Source: an uncultured Lachnospiraceae bacterium
GTDB taxonomy: Bacteria > Bacillota > Clostridia > Lachnospirales > Lachnospiraceae
Reading direction: 5' to 3'
Length of the DNA stretch: 64,000 nt
Assembly (NCBI GenBank): GCA_947629385.1
Contig: CANRDO010000008.1
Span: 1-64,000 of the forward strand
This document shows positions 6,620 to 15,691 of the stretch, piece after piece (the first letter of the stretch is position 1; every line of letters starts with the position of its first letter). The position numbers and the translations under genes were made by a program. The notes under the pieces are model-generated. The model was not told the DNA's origin. It did not search any database and saw only the letters and a list, made by a program, of their open reading frames with translations.

Positions 6620-9187
6620 ATGGCGGCGTTTGAGAAGATCAAGAGCGGAATGCCGGGGTTGGATCAGGTGCTCGACAACATCCGGCTGGGAGACAACGTG
6701 GTCTGGCAGGTGACGAATCTGGAGGAGTACAGTTATTTTGTGCAGCCGTACGTGCGTCAGGCGATTGCAGACGGGCGGAACCTGATCTACATTCGCTTTG
6801 CGCAGCACGAGCCGATTCTGCCGGAGATGGAAGGACTGAAGATCTATCAGTTCGACCCGGACGAGGGCTTCGAAAAATTCACGGTTGACATTCACAACCG
6901 GATCACCGAGGAGGGGCGTGACGCATTTTACGTCTTCGACAGCCTCTCGGAGCTGCAGTCGGCCTGGTACACGGATTTGATGATGGGGAATTTTTTCTGT
7001 GTGACCTGCCCATACCTCTTTATCCTGGACACGGTCGCCTTCTTCCCGCTGATCCGCGGCAGGCATTCCTTCGAGGCGGTCGCACGCATCCGTGAGACGA
7101 CGCAGCTTCTTCTGGACGTCTATTCGGACGGGGATGTGCGTTATCTGCATCCGCTGAAGGTCTGGAACCGTTATTCGACGACGATGTTCCTGCCGCACTG
7201 TTGCGGGAAGGGGAGCGATGTCTTTGAGCCGCTGACGGATGGCGTGGCGACGAGCCGCTATTACAGCCTGATTCAGTCGTCGGCCGGTTATGCGCAGGAT
7301 CAGTCGAGCGACAGCCACGATCGTTTTTTCATCAAGGCGAAGGCGGATTACTTGAGCGGGCAGTTCACGGACGAGACGGAGGATATGATCATCGAGAGCA
7401 CGATGACGCGCGATCCGAAGATGCATGCGCTGCTCAAGCAGTATTTTGAGCCGGCGGATTATTTCGAGGTGAGAGACCGCATGATCGGTAGTGGCGCGAT
7501 CGGCGGAAAGGCCTGCGGCATGCTGACCGCGCGGAAGATCGTAGACAGGGCACTGGAGGGATACCACAAGCACTCGGAGCAGCACGATTCGTTCTACATC
7601 GGTTCTGATGTGTTCTATACCTATATTGTGTCGAACGGCTGCTGGGAGACGCGCATCCGGCAAAAGACGGAGGAGGGCTTCCTAAGCGCCGCGCAGGAGT
7701 TGAAGGAGGCGCTGCTCTCCGGGCAATTCCCGAATAACATCCGGGAGCAGTTCCGCAACATGCTGGAGTATTTCGGTCAGAATCCGATCATCGTGCGCTC
7801 GTCGAGCCTTCTGGAGGACGGCTTCGGGAACGCGTTTGCCGGAAAGTATGAGTCGGTGTTCTGCCCGAACCGCGGTGAGCTGGAGGAGCGGATGCAGGCG
7901 TTCGAGGACGCGGTGCGCACGGTCTATGCGAGCACGATGGATCCGTCGGCGCTGGAATATCGGCAGAAGCGCGGGCTTGCCGACAGCGACGAGCAGATGG
8001 CCGTGCTGGTGCAGCGCGTGTCGGGCTCATATTACGGGCCGTATTTCATGCCGTGTACGGCGGGCGTCGGCTACAGCTACAGCGCTTACAAGTGGATGCC
8101 GGACATGGATCCGGCGGCCGGGATGCTGCGCATTGTGATGGGACTGGGGACGAAGGCCGTGGACCGCACGGAGAACGATTACCCACGTCTCGTGAATCTG
8201 GATCGGCCGGAGGTGACGATGCTCGTGAAGATCGCGGATAAGCACCGTTTTTCCCAGCACAAGATTGATGTGATCAATATGGCGGAGAACCGCACGCAGG
8301 AGGTTGCCCTGGCCGAGCTTCTGCCGCATCTGCCGCAGTGGTACAAGAATGTGGTATTGGAGCACGATTACGAGGCGGAGGATCGGCTGCGCGAGATGGG
8401 TCGGCCGCGGGACATCTATTTCGTGAGCTGTCAGCGCCTGCTCGCGAACCGGAAATTCACCTCGATGATGAAGAAGATGCTCCACGAGCTGCAGAAGGCT
8501 TATGACAACCCGGTGGACATCGAGTACACGGTGAACTTAAGCCAGGGCGATGATTTTGTCGTCAACCTCCTGCAGTGCCGGCCGCTTTATGTCGGAAAGG
8601 ATGAGGTCAGCACACAGATGCCGGAGGTCAGCCCGGAGCGGACGTTCTTCGAGATCACGGAGTCGTCGATGGGGCAGTCGATGGCAAAGAAGATCGACGT
8701 GGTGATCCAGGTGGAGCCGAAGGAATACTATGAGTTTCCGTACGCGCAGAAGCCGCGCGTGGCGGACGCAATCGGGGCGGTGAACAAGTATTACAAAGGT
8801 AAAGAAAAGAATATCCTGCTCACGGTGCCGGGGCGCATCGGAACCTCGTCGCCGGAGCTCGGCGTGCCGGTGAAGTTTGTCGACATTTCCGGCTTCTGCG
8901 CGATCTGCGAGGTCACGGACAACCGAGCCGGGTACATGCCGGAGCTGAGCTACGGCAGCCACATGTTCCAGGATCTGGTCGAGTCGGAGATCTTCTACGG
9001 CGCGATCTTTGGGGACCGCAGGACAAAGTGCTATCAGCGGGACTACTTTGAAGGACGTACAAATCTCTTCCCGGAGATCTGTCCGGAAGAGGCGGAGCTC
9101 TCCGGCATCCTGCGCGTCTATGAGGTCGAGCGATTGAAGCTCTGGGTGGACGGCGTTAACAACCACGCGCTATGCGCGGAGGAGTAA
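6620..9187 (+). CDS. PEP/pyruvate-binding-domain protein with degenerate KaiC-like N-terminus
   Basis: An 855-residue protein. The middle to C-terminal part resembles the ATP-grasp nucleotide-binding domain of PEP synthase and pyruvate phosphate dikinase: GGKACGML (about residue 295), IIVRSSSLLEDGFGNAFAGKYES (about 393), AVLVQRVSG and a final VVNLLQCRPL. It lacks the phospho-histidine swivelling domain and the PEP-binding barrel, so it cannot be a complete dikinase. The first 200 residues open with SGMPGLDQVLDNIRLGDNVVWQV, the layout of a KaiC/RecA-like domain, but the GxxGxGKT Walker A loop is missing. The substrate is unknown. AAGGAGG precedes the ATG at 6620. It looks monocistronic. Confidence 0.75.
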   Translation: MAAFEKIKSGMPGLDQVLDNIRLGDNVVWQVTNLEEYSYFVQPYVRQAIADGRNLIYIRFAQHEPILPEMEGLKIYQFDPDEGFEKFTVDIHNRITEEGRDAFYVFDSLSELQSAWYTDLMMGNFFCVTCPYLFILDTVAFFPLIRGRHSFEAVARIRETTQLLLDVYSDGDVRYLHPLKVWNRYSTTMFLPHCCGKGSDVFEPLTDGVATSRYYSLIQSSAGYAQDQSSDSHDRFFIKAKADYLSGQFTDETEDMIIESTMTRDPKMHALLKQYFEPADYFEVRDRMIGSGAIGGKACGMLTARKIVDRALEGYHKHSEQHDSFYIGSDVFYTYIVSNGCWETRIRQKTEEGFLSAAQELKEALLSGQFPNNIREQFRNMLEYFGQNPIIVRSSSLLEDGFGNAFAGKYESVFCPNRGELEERMQAFEDAVRTVYASTMDPSALEYRQKRGLADSDEQMAVLVQRVSGSYYGPYFMPCTAGVGYSYSAYKWMPDMDPAAGMLRIVMGLGTKAVDRTENDYPRLVNLDRPEVTMLVKIADKHRFSQHKIDVINMAENRTQEVALAELLPHLPQWYKNVVLEHDYEAEDRLREMGRPRDIYFVSCQRLLANRKFTSMMKKMLHELQKAYDNPVDIEYTVNLSQGDDFVVNLLQCRPLYVGKDEVSTQMPEVSPERTFFEITESSMGQSMAKKIDVVIQVEPKEYYEFPYAQKPRVADAIGAVNKYYKGKEKNILLTVPGRIGTSSPELGVPVKFVDISGFCAICEVTDNRAGYMPELSYGSHMFQDLVESEIFYGAIFGDRRTKCYQRDYFEGRTNLFPEICPEEAELSGILRVYEVERLKLWVDGVNNHALCAEE

Positions 9188-9197
9188 AAATTGTATC

Positions 9198-9226
9198 TTG
9201 ATATCCCGCCCAAAAACGACTATAAT
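9198..9226 (+). promoter_or_regulatory. promoter of the DUF4143 ATPase gene inside an inverted repeat
   Basis: TTGATA (9198-9203) and TATAAT (9221-9226) are 17 bases apart. The 11-base arm ATATCCCGCCC (9201-9211) overlaps the -35 box, and its exact complement GGGCGGGATAT (9256-9266) covers the ribosome site of the next gene. A nested CGACT/AGTCG pair (9217-9221, 9228-9232) brackets the -10 box. Confidence 0.7.
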
Positions 9227-9267
9227 AAAGTCGGACTTTAGATTTGTCGAAGAAAGGGCGGGATATT

Positions 9268-10500
9268 ATGTCCTATATAGAGAGAGCGATCACGGGAGTT
9301 TTGAAGGATCGGGTAAAATCAAGCAAATGTGTTCTGGTGACCGGAGCGCGTCAGGTTGGCAAGTCTACGGTGATCCGGCATGAATTTCCAGAATTTAACA
9401 GAGTTAATTTTGACGACAGACTGACCAGATTACAGGCAAAGGAAGAACCCCGCCTCTTTTTCCTGAACCATCCATGCCCTTTGCTTATTGATGAAGTCCA
9501 GAAAGAGAGCACGATTCTGGAAGAGATCAAGCTGATCGTGGACGAATCAGATCAAAGAGGGCGTTTCCTTTTGTCTGGTTCGCAAAAACTGGAGCTTATG
9601 AAAGGGATGAGCGAATCGCTTGCAGGGCGAGTGTCGATCTCTGAACTGTTGGGGCTTTCTCTGCGGGAGATATATGGGATTAAATTCAACCGGCATTTTA
9701 TTCCGACAGAAGACTATATAGAAGAGCGGGAGCAGGAAATCAAGCCGTACAGGGATCTCTGGCAGACAATCCACAAAGGCTCATATCCGGAATTATATGA
9801 TGTGGAAAGAGATTGGCAGGAATATTATTCTTCCTATGTGGCCACCTATCTTGAACGAGATGTGAATGAGCTGATTTCGAGCGACGGTATTACATTTACC
9901 AAATTTCTGACCGCGGTTGCGGCAAGAACCGGAGAGATACTGAACTATGCCAATATAGCAAGTGAAACGGGCGTCAGCGAACCGACGATCAAGAACTGGA
10001 TCTCGATACTGGAACGGACAGGAATCGTTTACCTTTTACAGCCATACAGCCAGAGCGCCTTAAACCGTGCGATCAAGACTCCGAAGCTATATTTCCGGGA
10101 CACAGGGCTTGCGTGCTACCTGACCCGATGGCTGACGGCAGACGCGCTGAAATGCTCTGCGGTAGCGGGCAGCATGTTCGAGACTTTTGTGGTGTCAGAG
10201 ATCCTGAAATCCTATGCAAATGAAGGAAAAGACTATAAATTCAGCATTTTCTATTACAGGGGCAGAGACAAAAGGCTGACGTCCGAAAACGAGATCGACC
10301 TGATCATAGAGGAGGACGGCGTTCTATACCCGATCGAGATTAAGATGAGCGGGAATCCGAGGGCTGATATGGCGTCTGCAAATCCGGTGCTGGATAAAAT
10401 TCCAGGAAAAAAAAGAGGCATGGGCGTCATTCTCTGCCTGATCGACCGGAAGACTTACTTGAGAGAAAATCTGCTGGCGCTGCCGATTGAATATGTTTGA
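9268..10500 (+). CDS. AAA-type ATPase with C-terminal DUF4143 domain
   Basis: A 410-residue protein of the widespread prokaryotic AAA_14/DUF4143 family. Walker A is VTGARQVGKST near residue 24, Walker B is PLLIDEVQ near residue 79, and LLSGSQKLELM is the sensor segment. The C-terminal DUF4143 part shows YFRDTGLACYL, FETFVVSEILK and ENEIDLIIEEDGVLYPIEIKMS, a nuclease-like E-D-ExK arrangement. The cellular role of the family is not settled. The ATG at 9268 follows AAAGGGCGGG; a TTG at 9244 would add eight residues but has no site. It has its own promoter and is often found as a stand-alone accessory gene. Confidence 0.85.
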   Translation: MSYIERAITGVLKDRVKSSKCVLVTGARQVGKSTVIRHEFPEFNRVNFDDRLTRLQAKEEPRLFFLNHPCPLLIDEVQKESTILEEIKLIVDESDQRGRFLLSGSQKLELMKGMSESLAGRVSISELLGLSLREIYGIKFNRHFIPTEDYIEEREQEIKPYRDLWQTIHKGSYPELYDVERDWQEYYSSYVATYLERDVNELISSDGITFTKFLTAVAARTGEILNYANIASETGVSEPTIKNWISILERTGIVYLLQPYSQSALNRAIKTPKLYFRDTGLACYLTRWLTADALKCSAVAGSMFETFVVSEILKSYANEGKDYKFSIFYYRGRDKRLTSENEIDLIIEEDGVLYPIEIKMSGNPRADMASANPVLDKIPGKKRGMGVILCLIDRKTYLRENLLALPIEYV

Positions 10501-10544
10501 TTCTCACCATATAATTTAATATAATTACATTACGAGGTGAAAAT

Positions 10545-10595
10545 ATGATAAAAACGACAGCGATGCTTCTGGAGGAAAACAGAAATGTACAGTAG
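10545..10595 (+). other. 16-codon open frame with ribosome site, possibly a gene stub
   Basis: An ATG at 10545 follows GAGGTG and encodes MIKTTAMLLEENRNVQ before a stop. The N-terminus looks like the first turn of a helical regulator or antitoxin, so this could be the stub of a lost gene. It could also be a short leader peptide for the GH43 gene. Nothing else is visible in the 10501-10636 gap. Confidence 0.25.
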
Positions 10596-10636
10596 ATTTT
10601 TGAAACGAAAAAGCAGATGAGACAAGGAGAACTGCG

Positions 10637-12058
10637 ATGAAAGAACGATTGAAATCCGCAAACCCTTACCTTCCGCTCTGGGAGCATATCCCGGACGGCG
10701 AACCGCGCGTCTTTGAGTACAACGGCGAGAAGCGCGTCTACGTCTATGGTTCGCACGACACCGAGCGCACCGGCTACTGCGGCAAAGATCAGGTGGTCTG
10801 GAGCGCGCCGGTGGACGACCTGACAGACTGGACCTGCCACGGCGTCTGCTACCGCGCGGCCGACGATTCCATCCTTTTCGCGCCGGATGTGGTGCAGAAG
10901 GGCGACACCTTCTATCTCTATGCCGCTGAGGATCGCGGCTCAAGGATCATGGTCGCGTCCTCGAAGAATCCGGCCGGGCCGTTTGAAAATCCGAAGCTCA
11001 CACAGCTCGGATTCGACCCGGGCATTCTGGTGGATGACGATGGCAGGGTGTACGCGTTTTGGGGATTCTGCCGGGCGTTTTGTGCGGAGCTGGAGGACGA
11101 CATGTGCACGATCAAAGAAGGCACCCTGCGGTGCGACCCCATCGGGCACACGCCGGATCCGTGGAACGAGAAGAACAACGAGGTCGGCGTCGACCTGCGG
11201 GATGCCTTTTTCGAGGCGTCCTCTCCGCGGAAGATCAACGGAAAGTATGTTTATGTCTATTCGAAGCGCTATGTGACGCCTGTGCCCGAGCTTGGTGTGT
11301 ATGGCCCGTGCAACGGCTTTTTAAGCTACAAGTGGTCCGATCGTCCGCTTGACGGGTATCAGGACGGGGGCGATATTTCATTCAATGGAGGAGAGATCCT
11401 GCAGCTTCCGGACGGCAGCGGGCAGCAGACATACCGCTGGGGCAACAATCACGGCGGGCTTGTGGAGATCGGCGGGCAGTGGTATATTTTCTATCATAGA
11501 CAAACTGGTACGGACGAGTTTGCCAGACAGGGCATGATCGAGCCGGTCGATATCGCGGTCGGAAAGGACGGCAAGATCTACATCGGCGATATCACCTACA
11601 TAGACGGCGAGCCGGTGAGCGCAAAGCCGGTGGAGGAGACCTCCTCGGGCGCAGCGGCAGGCGGTATTGACGCATACAAGATCGTCTCTGCTGGCTACGC
11701 CTGCCACATCTCGCCGCTCGGACAGGCGTATGTCAAGCCGGTGTACGAGCAGGCGGACGGCGTCTCGGCTCCGGTTGTGAAGATCAAAGACGGAACGACC
11801 GTCGGGTTCCGCTATCTGCAGTTCGGCCTGAACGCGCCGAAGAGCTGCACCGTCTCGATAAACTGCAGCGCCGGGATGCGCTTGAACGTCAGAGTTGACG
11901 CGTGGCGCGGAAGAGTGGTCGCTCAGTTCGACGCGGAGCCGGGCAGGACGGAGTACTGCGTACCGCTTGGCTGCGGGATCATCGGCAGGCGCGCGGTGTA
12001 TTTTGAGTTTCGTGGCGACGGAGAGGCAGAGTTCGACTGGTTTACATTTGACAGGTAG
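10637..12058 (+). CDS. GH43-family glycosidase with C-terminal accessory domain
   Basis: A 473-residue protein of the five-bladed beta-propeller family GH43 (arabinosidases and xylosidases). The three acidic positions can be assigned: D20 in the first blade (PDGEPRVF), D127 in FDPGILVDDDG (transition-state modulator) and E193 in FFEASSPRK (general acid). YRWGNNHGGLVEIGGQWYIFYH is typical of the last blades. From about residue 345 there is a carbohydrate-binding-like beta-sandwich with YLQFGL and GEAEFDWFTFDR. There is no signal peptide, so it is cytoplasmic. With the GH53 galactanase it suggests use of pectic side chains, although no transporter lies nearby. CAAGGAG precedes the ATG. Confidence 0.82.
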   Translation: MKERLKSANPYLPLWEHIPDGEPRVFEYNGEKRVYVYGSHDTERTGYCGKDQVVWSAPVDDLTDWTCHGVCYRAADDSILFAPDVVQKGDTFYLYAAEDRGSRIMVASSKNPAGPFENPKLTQLGFDPGILVDDDGRVYAFWGFCRAFCAELEDDMCTIKEGTLRCDPIGHTPDPWNEKNNEVGVDLRDAFFEASSPRKINGKYVYVYSKRYVTPVPELGVYGPCNGFLSYKWSDRPLDGYQDGGDISFNGGEILQLPDGSGQQTYRWGNNHGGLVEIGGQWYIFYHRQTGTDEFARQGMIEPVDIAVGKDGKIYIGDITYIDGEPVSAKPVEETSSGAAAGGIDAYKIVSAGYACHISPLGQAYVKPVYEQADGVSAPVVKIKDGTTVGFRYLQFGLNAPKSCTVSINCSAGMRLNVRVDAWRGRVVAQFDAEPGRTEYCVPLGCGIIGRRAVYFEFRGDGEAEFDWFTFDR

Positions 12059-12154
12059 CGCGCGGCGTTGGCGGGAGGCAGAGGCACGCGGGGGAGCTGC
12101 CCGTGGGAGCGGATCTTTCGGGAATGTAAATTTCAGCAGAAATGGGGATAAGCT

Positions 12155-13510
12155 ATGTGGATCAAAAACGGAACGATTCTCTCACCCGGATCGAAGGAGC
12201 AGTATCGCGGCGATATTCGGATTCTGGACGGGCGGATCGCGGAAATCGTGAGGGACAAGGCAGACAGGAACGGAGGGCCGGGCGCGCGGGACGCGGAGGA
12301 AACGGTCGACGCTTCCGGCTGTATCGTGGCGCCGGGCCTTGTCGACGTGCACGTGCATTTCCGTGATCCGGGACAGACCTGGAAGGAAGACCTTCATACC
12401 GGAGCTCTTGCGGCGGCGGCGGGCGGGTTCACAACCGTCGTCTGTATGGCGAACACGCGTCCGCCGGTGGATTGCGAGGACGTGCTGAGGGATCTCGTCG
12501 AGCGGGCGAAGGATGAGAAGATCCGTGTGCGCTTCGCCGCGGCCGTCACAAAGGGATTGAAAGGGCGGGAGCTGACCGATTTTGCCGCGCTTGCGAAGGC
12601 AGAGGCCTGCGGATTTACAGACGACGGGATCCCGCTGCTTGATGAGAAGTTAGTGGAACAGGCCATGCGATCCGCCCGGGAGCTCGGCCTGCCGCTCTCA
12701 TTTCACGAGGAGCATCCGGCCTATATCGAGAAAGCGGGCGCAAACCGCACCGCTCCTGCGATCGCCGAAAACATTCTGGTCGAGCGGGACTGCGGGCTGG
12801 CGCTGCGCACCGGAGCGGCGGTCAATATCCAGCACATCAGCTCCGCGCGATCCGTCGAGCTTGTGCGCGCCGCGAAAGCGCGCGGGGCGCATATTCACGC
12901 CGAGGCCACGCCGCATCACTTCTCTCTGACGGAGAAGGCGGTTGAAACCTATGGCACCTACGCCAAGATGAATCCGCCGCTGCGCACGGAGGACGACCGT
13001 CAGGCGATCATCGAGGGACTGCGCGACGGAACGATCGATCTGATCGCGACCGACCATGCGCCGCACAGCACTGAGGAAAAGCGGACGGAAGATTTCTTCG
13101 CCGCTCCGAGCGGGATCATTGGCCTTGAGACTTCGCTGGCGCTTGGCGTCACAAATCTGGTTCGCCCCGGGTATCTGACGCTTATGCAGCTTCTGGAGCG
13201 CATGACCACAGGCCCGGCGAAACTGTACCGGCTGAACGCCCTGGCACAGCAGGAGAGCAGCGCGAAGCCGCTTTACGCTCCGACACAACAGGAGGGAAGC
13301 GCAGAGCCGCTTTTTTACGGAACCATCGCTCCGGGCTGCGCCGCCGATCTTGTGATCTTTGATCCGGACGAGAGCTTTATTGCCGGGAACTATTGCTCGA
13401 AGTCCGAGAACAGCCCGTTTACGGGGATGGAATTGTACGGGAGGATCCATTTTACCGTCTGCGGCGGGGAGCTTGCGTATGATTTTTCATCGAAAGAAAG
13501 AATATTATAA
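12155..13510 (+). CDS. pyrC: dihydroorotase
   Basis: A zinc amidohydrolase of pyrimidine biosynthesis (carbamoyl-aspartate to dihydroorotate). The 451-residue protein shows DVHVHFRDPGQTWKED (metal-binding H66 and H68), GGFTTVVCMANTRP, NIQHISS, AEATPHHF and TDHAPHSTEEK, all class-I dihydroorotase hallmarks. It is slightly longer than usual because of an insert near residues 363-387 in which LAQQESSAKPLYAP is followed by the similar TQQEGSAEPLFYG. The ribosome site is weak (GGGGA). The rest of the pyrimidine pathway is not in the window. Confidence 0.93.
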   Translation: MWIKNGTILSPGSKEQYRGDIRILDGRIAEIVRDKADRNGGPGARDAEETVDASGCIVAPGLVDVHVHFRDPGQTWKEDLHTGALAAAAGGFTTVVCMANTRPPVDCEDVLRDLVERAKDEKIRVRFAAAVTKGLKGRELTDFAALAKAEACGFTDDGIPLLDEKLVEQAMRSARELGLPLSFHEEHPAYIEKAGANRTAPAIAENILVERDCGLALRTGAAVNIQHISSARSVELVRAAKARGAHIHAEATPHHFSLTEKAVETYGTYAKMNPPLRTEDDRQAIIEGLRDGTIDLIATDHAPHSTEEKRTEDFFAAPSGIIGLETSLALGVTNLVRPGYLTLMQLLERMTTGPAKLYRLNALAQQESSAKPLYAPTQQEGSAEPLFYGTIAPGCAADLVIFDPDESFIAGNYCSKSENSPFTGMELYGRIHFTVCGGELAYDFSSKERIL

Positions 13511-13517
13511 AAATAAG

Positions 13518-13546
13518 TTGAAAAAAATGATGAGATACGGTAAAAT
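13518..13546 (+). promoter_or_regulatory. promoter of efp
   Basis: TTGAAA (13518-13523) and TAAAAT (13541-13546) are separated by exactly 17 bases, 110 bases upstream of the efp start. Confidence 0.6.
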
Positions 13547-13655
13547 ATTACAGATTATGTGATTCGATGAGATCCTGTCTGGATATGGATGCCCACGGGG
13601 CGATTTGCGATTCATGTCTCTGCAGGGCGGAAAAGTATAAGGAGGAAGACAGATT

Positions 13656-14213
13656 ATGATTTCAGCAGGTGATTTTAGAAACGGTATTACCCTTGAGATG
13701 GAGGGGAGCGTTTACCAGATCCTCGAGTTTCAGCATGTGAAGCCGGGCAAGGGCGCTGCATTCGTCAGAACGAAACTGAAAAATATCATCAGCGGCGGCG
13801 TGGTTGAGAAGACGTTCCGCCCGACGGAGAAATTCCCGCAGGCGCGTATCGACCGTCAGGAGATGCAGTACCTCTATTCGGACGGCGACCTGTTCCATTT
13901 CATGAACACAGAGACCTACGACCAGATCGCGCTGAACCAGGAGCAGATCGGCGACGCGCTGAAGTTCGTGAAGGAGAACGAGATGGTGAAGATCTGTTCC
14001 CACAACGGCAACGTGTTCGCGGTGGAGCCGCCTCTTTTCGTGGAGCTTGAGGTGACGGATACCGAGCCGGGTTTCAAGGGCGATACGGCGACAGGCGCGA
14101 CGAAGCCGGCTACCGTGGAGACGGGCGCGACCGTTTACGTTCCTCTGTTCGTAGAGACAGGAGACAAGCTCAAGATCGATACCAGAACGGGCGAGTATCT
14201 CTCCAGAGTGTAA
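13656..14213 (+). CDS. efp: translation elongation factor P
   Basis: Relieves ribosome stalling at polyproline. The 185-residue length and the features are canonical: [16 protein letters not shown] at the start, [19 protein letters not shown] carrying the loop lysine (KPGKGA) that reaches the peptidyl-transferase centre, and [38 protein letters not shown] at the end. GGAGGAAG precedes the ATG. It has its own promoter and terminator. Confidence 0.97.
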   Translation: MISAGDFRNGITLEMEGSVYQILEFQHVKPGKGAAFVRTKLKNIISGGVVEKTFRPTEKFPQARIDRQEMQYLYSDGDLFHFMNTETYDQIALNQEQIGDALKFVKENEMVKICSHNGNVFAVEPPLFVELEVTDTEPGFKGDTATGATKPATVETGATVYVPLFVETGDKLKIDTRTGEYLSRV

Positions 14214-14254
14214 GCTTGGTCCTTGTTTTCAGTATAAAGTATAAGAAGAAAAAG

Positions 14255-14291
14255 AAGCTCTCCGGCCGGACAGACGGTCGAGAGCTTTTTT
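14255..14291 (+). terminator. rho-independent terminator of efp
   Basis: The stem AAGCTCTC with GAGAGCTT (with additional CGG pairing inside) is followed by a six-T run. Confidence 0.88.
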
Positions 14292-14446
14292 GCTGTAATT
14301 TTATAAAATATTTAGAAATATAAACTTGCAATATGTGAGCATATATGATATATTATGAGATATAAAATCCGGACATGAAAATGTCGTCCCGTGCGGTCGC
14401 ACACAAATCTCAAAAGTGCAAAAAAATTTAGAAAGGTGGTTTGCAA

Positions 14447-15352
14447 TTGGAGTATCAGAATTTTTTGGAGCTGATCAGGGATTCTGTACAAAAGAAAGCG
14501 GGAAAGGCCTGCAACGTCAGGCTTGCCTCTGTACTAAAGAACAATCGAAACTACGTGGACACGATCACGATCATAAACGTGGGCAGCAATGTCGCGCCGG
14601 CGATCTACCTTGCTCCATATTATCAGCGTTATCTGAATGGCGCGTCTGTGGGAGAGCTTGCAGAGCAGATCGTGGAATTTCATCGACAGCATGCCAGAGA
14701 GGAAAAATATGATCTTTCCTTTTATACGGATTTTGTGCAGGTGCGAAAGAGAGTGGTATGCAGGCTCGTAAATTATGAAAGAAACAGGGAGCTGCTCAAA
14801 CAGGTGCCGCACAGGCGGTTCCTGGATCTAGCGGTCGTGTATTATTATAAGCTGGAGGATGACACATTCGGGGACGCTGGAATTCTCGTGAAGAATGAGC
14901 ACATGGAGATGTGGGACGCAGATTTGGAGGAGCTCGACGATGCGGCGATGAGCAATACAGCCCGATTCATGCCCTATGAGTGTATCTACATTGCCGACGT
15001 GATCCGGGAAATGACCGGGATTCGGCTCGAGGAGGGCTGCAAAGACCAGATCCCAATGTACGTCCTGACCAATACGGAGAAAAGCTTCGGCGCCGCCGTG
15101 ATCCTTTATCAGACGGTGCTGGAGGCGGTCGGGGAGCGGCTGAAAAATGATTTCTTTGTACTTCCGAGCAGCGTGCATGAGTGTATGATTATTCCGGCTA
15201 TGGAGGAGTTCAAACCAAAGGAGCTCAGGGAGATTGTCTGTGAGATCAACGAAGAATGTGTTGCGGAGGAGGAGATTTTGGGAGATACTGTGTACCGCTA
15301 TTTTCGGGAAGAGAAGAGACTATCGGTGGTCGAGCCAAAGGAAGCGGCCTGA
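14447..15352 (+). CDS. DUF5688-family protein
   Basis: A roughly 301-residue soluble protein resembling the DUF5688 family common in Lachnospiraceae. Visible features are an N-terminal helical part (YQNFLELIRDSV), a central LVNYERNRELLKQVPHRRFLDLAVVYYY, and LTNTEKSFGAAVILYQTVLEAV...FFVLPSSVHECMIIP near the C-terminus. The function is unknown. I chose the TTG at 14447 because AAAGGTGG (14432-14439) is eight bases before it; the TTG at 14441 would be too close. It is flanked by terminators on both sides and stands alone. Confidence 0.75.
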   Translation: MEYQNFLELIRDSVQKKAGKACNVRLASVLKNNRNYVDTITIINVGSNVAPAIYLAPYYQRYLNGASVGELAEQIVEFHRQHAREEKYDLSFYTDFVQVRKRVVCRLVNYERNRELLKQVPHRRFLDLAVVYYYKLEDDTFGDAGILVKNEHMEMWDADLEELDDAAMSNTARFMPYECIYIADVIREMTGIRLEEGCKDQIPMYVLTNTEKSFGAAVILYQTVLEAVGERLKNDFFVLPSSVHECMIIPAMEEFKPKELREIVCEINEECVAEEEILGDTVYRYFREEKRLSVVEPKEAA

Positions 15353-15369
15353 TAAAAATGTTTTTGTGT

Positions 15370-15411
15370 GCCCGGGACTGGCCTGAAAGACCAATTCCGG
15401 GCTTTACTTTT
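15370..15411 (+). terminator. terminator between the DUF5688 gene and the tRNA
   Basis: GCCCGGGACTGG pairs with CCAATTCCGGGC across a short loop (nine of twelve or more positions), followed by TTTACTTTT. It overlaps the tRNA -35 region. Confidence 0.75.
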
Positions 15412-15431
15412 CAAAAAAACTATGTTAATAT
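15403..15431 (+). promoter_or_regulatory. probable promoter of tRNA-Arg
   Basis: TTTACT (15403-15408) and TAATAT (15426-15431) are 17 bases apart and end about 20 bases before the tRNA. The match is moderate. Confidence 0.45.
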
Positions 15432-15451
15432 GATTGAGCAATTTTTCAGCT

Positions 15452-15524
15452 GCACCTGTAGCTCAGCGGATAGAGCAGCGGTTTCCGGTACCGCGTGTCG
15501 GGGGTTCGATTCCCTCCAGGTGCG
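15452..15524 (+). tRNA. tRNA-Arg (anticodon CCG)
   Basis: A complete 73-base cloverleaf. The acceptor stem GCACCTG/CAGGTGC has discriminator G, the D arm is GCTC...GAGC, and the anticodon stem GCGGT/ACCGC holds loop TTCCGGT with anticodon CCG. The T arm contains TTCGATT. The 3' CCA is not encoded. It reads CGG codons, which fits the GC-rich core genes. Confidence 0.96.
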
Positions 15525-15540
15525 TTCTGATACAGACGAT

Positions 15541-15570
15541 GCTGTGGACGAATCCGTTCACAGCTTTTTG
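15541..15570 (+). terminator. terminator of tRNA-Arg
   Basis: GCTGTGGACG (15541-15550) pairs with CGTTCACAGC (15555-15564), one mismatch, and is followed by five T. Confidence 0.85.
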
Positions 15571-15691
15571 TTGGTTTTCTTATGATTCTCTTAAGAAACG
15601 CGCGCTTTACATCTTTGTATAAATATGCTAAAATTATCCTGATATTAAATGAGATTTTTGAAGGGATATGAAAATCGAGGGGGACAGAACA

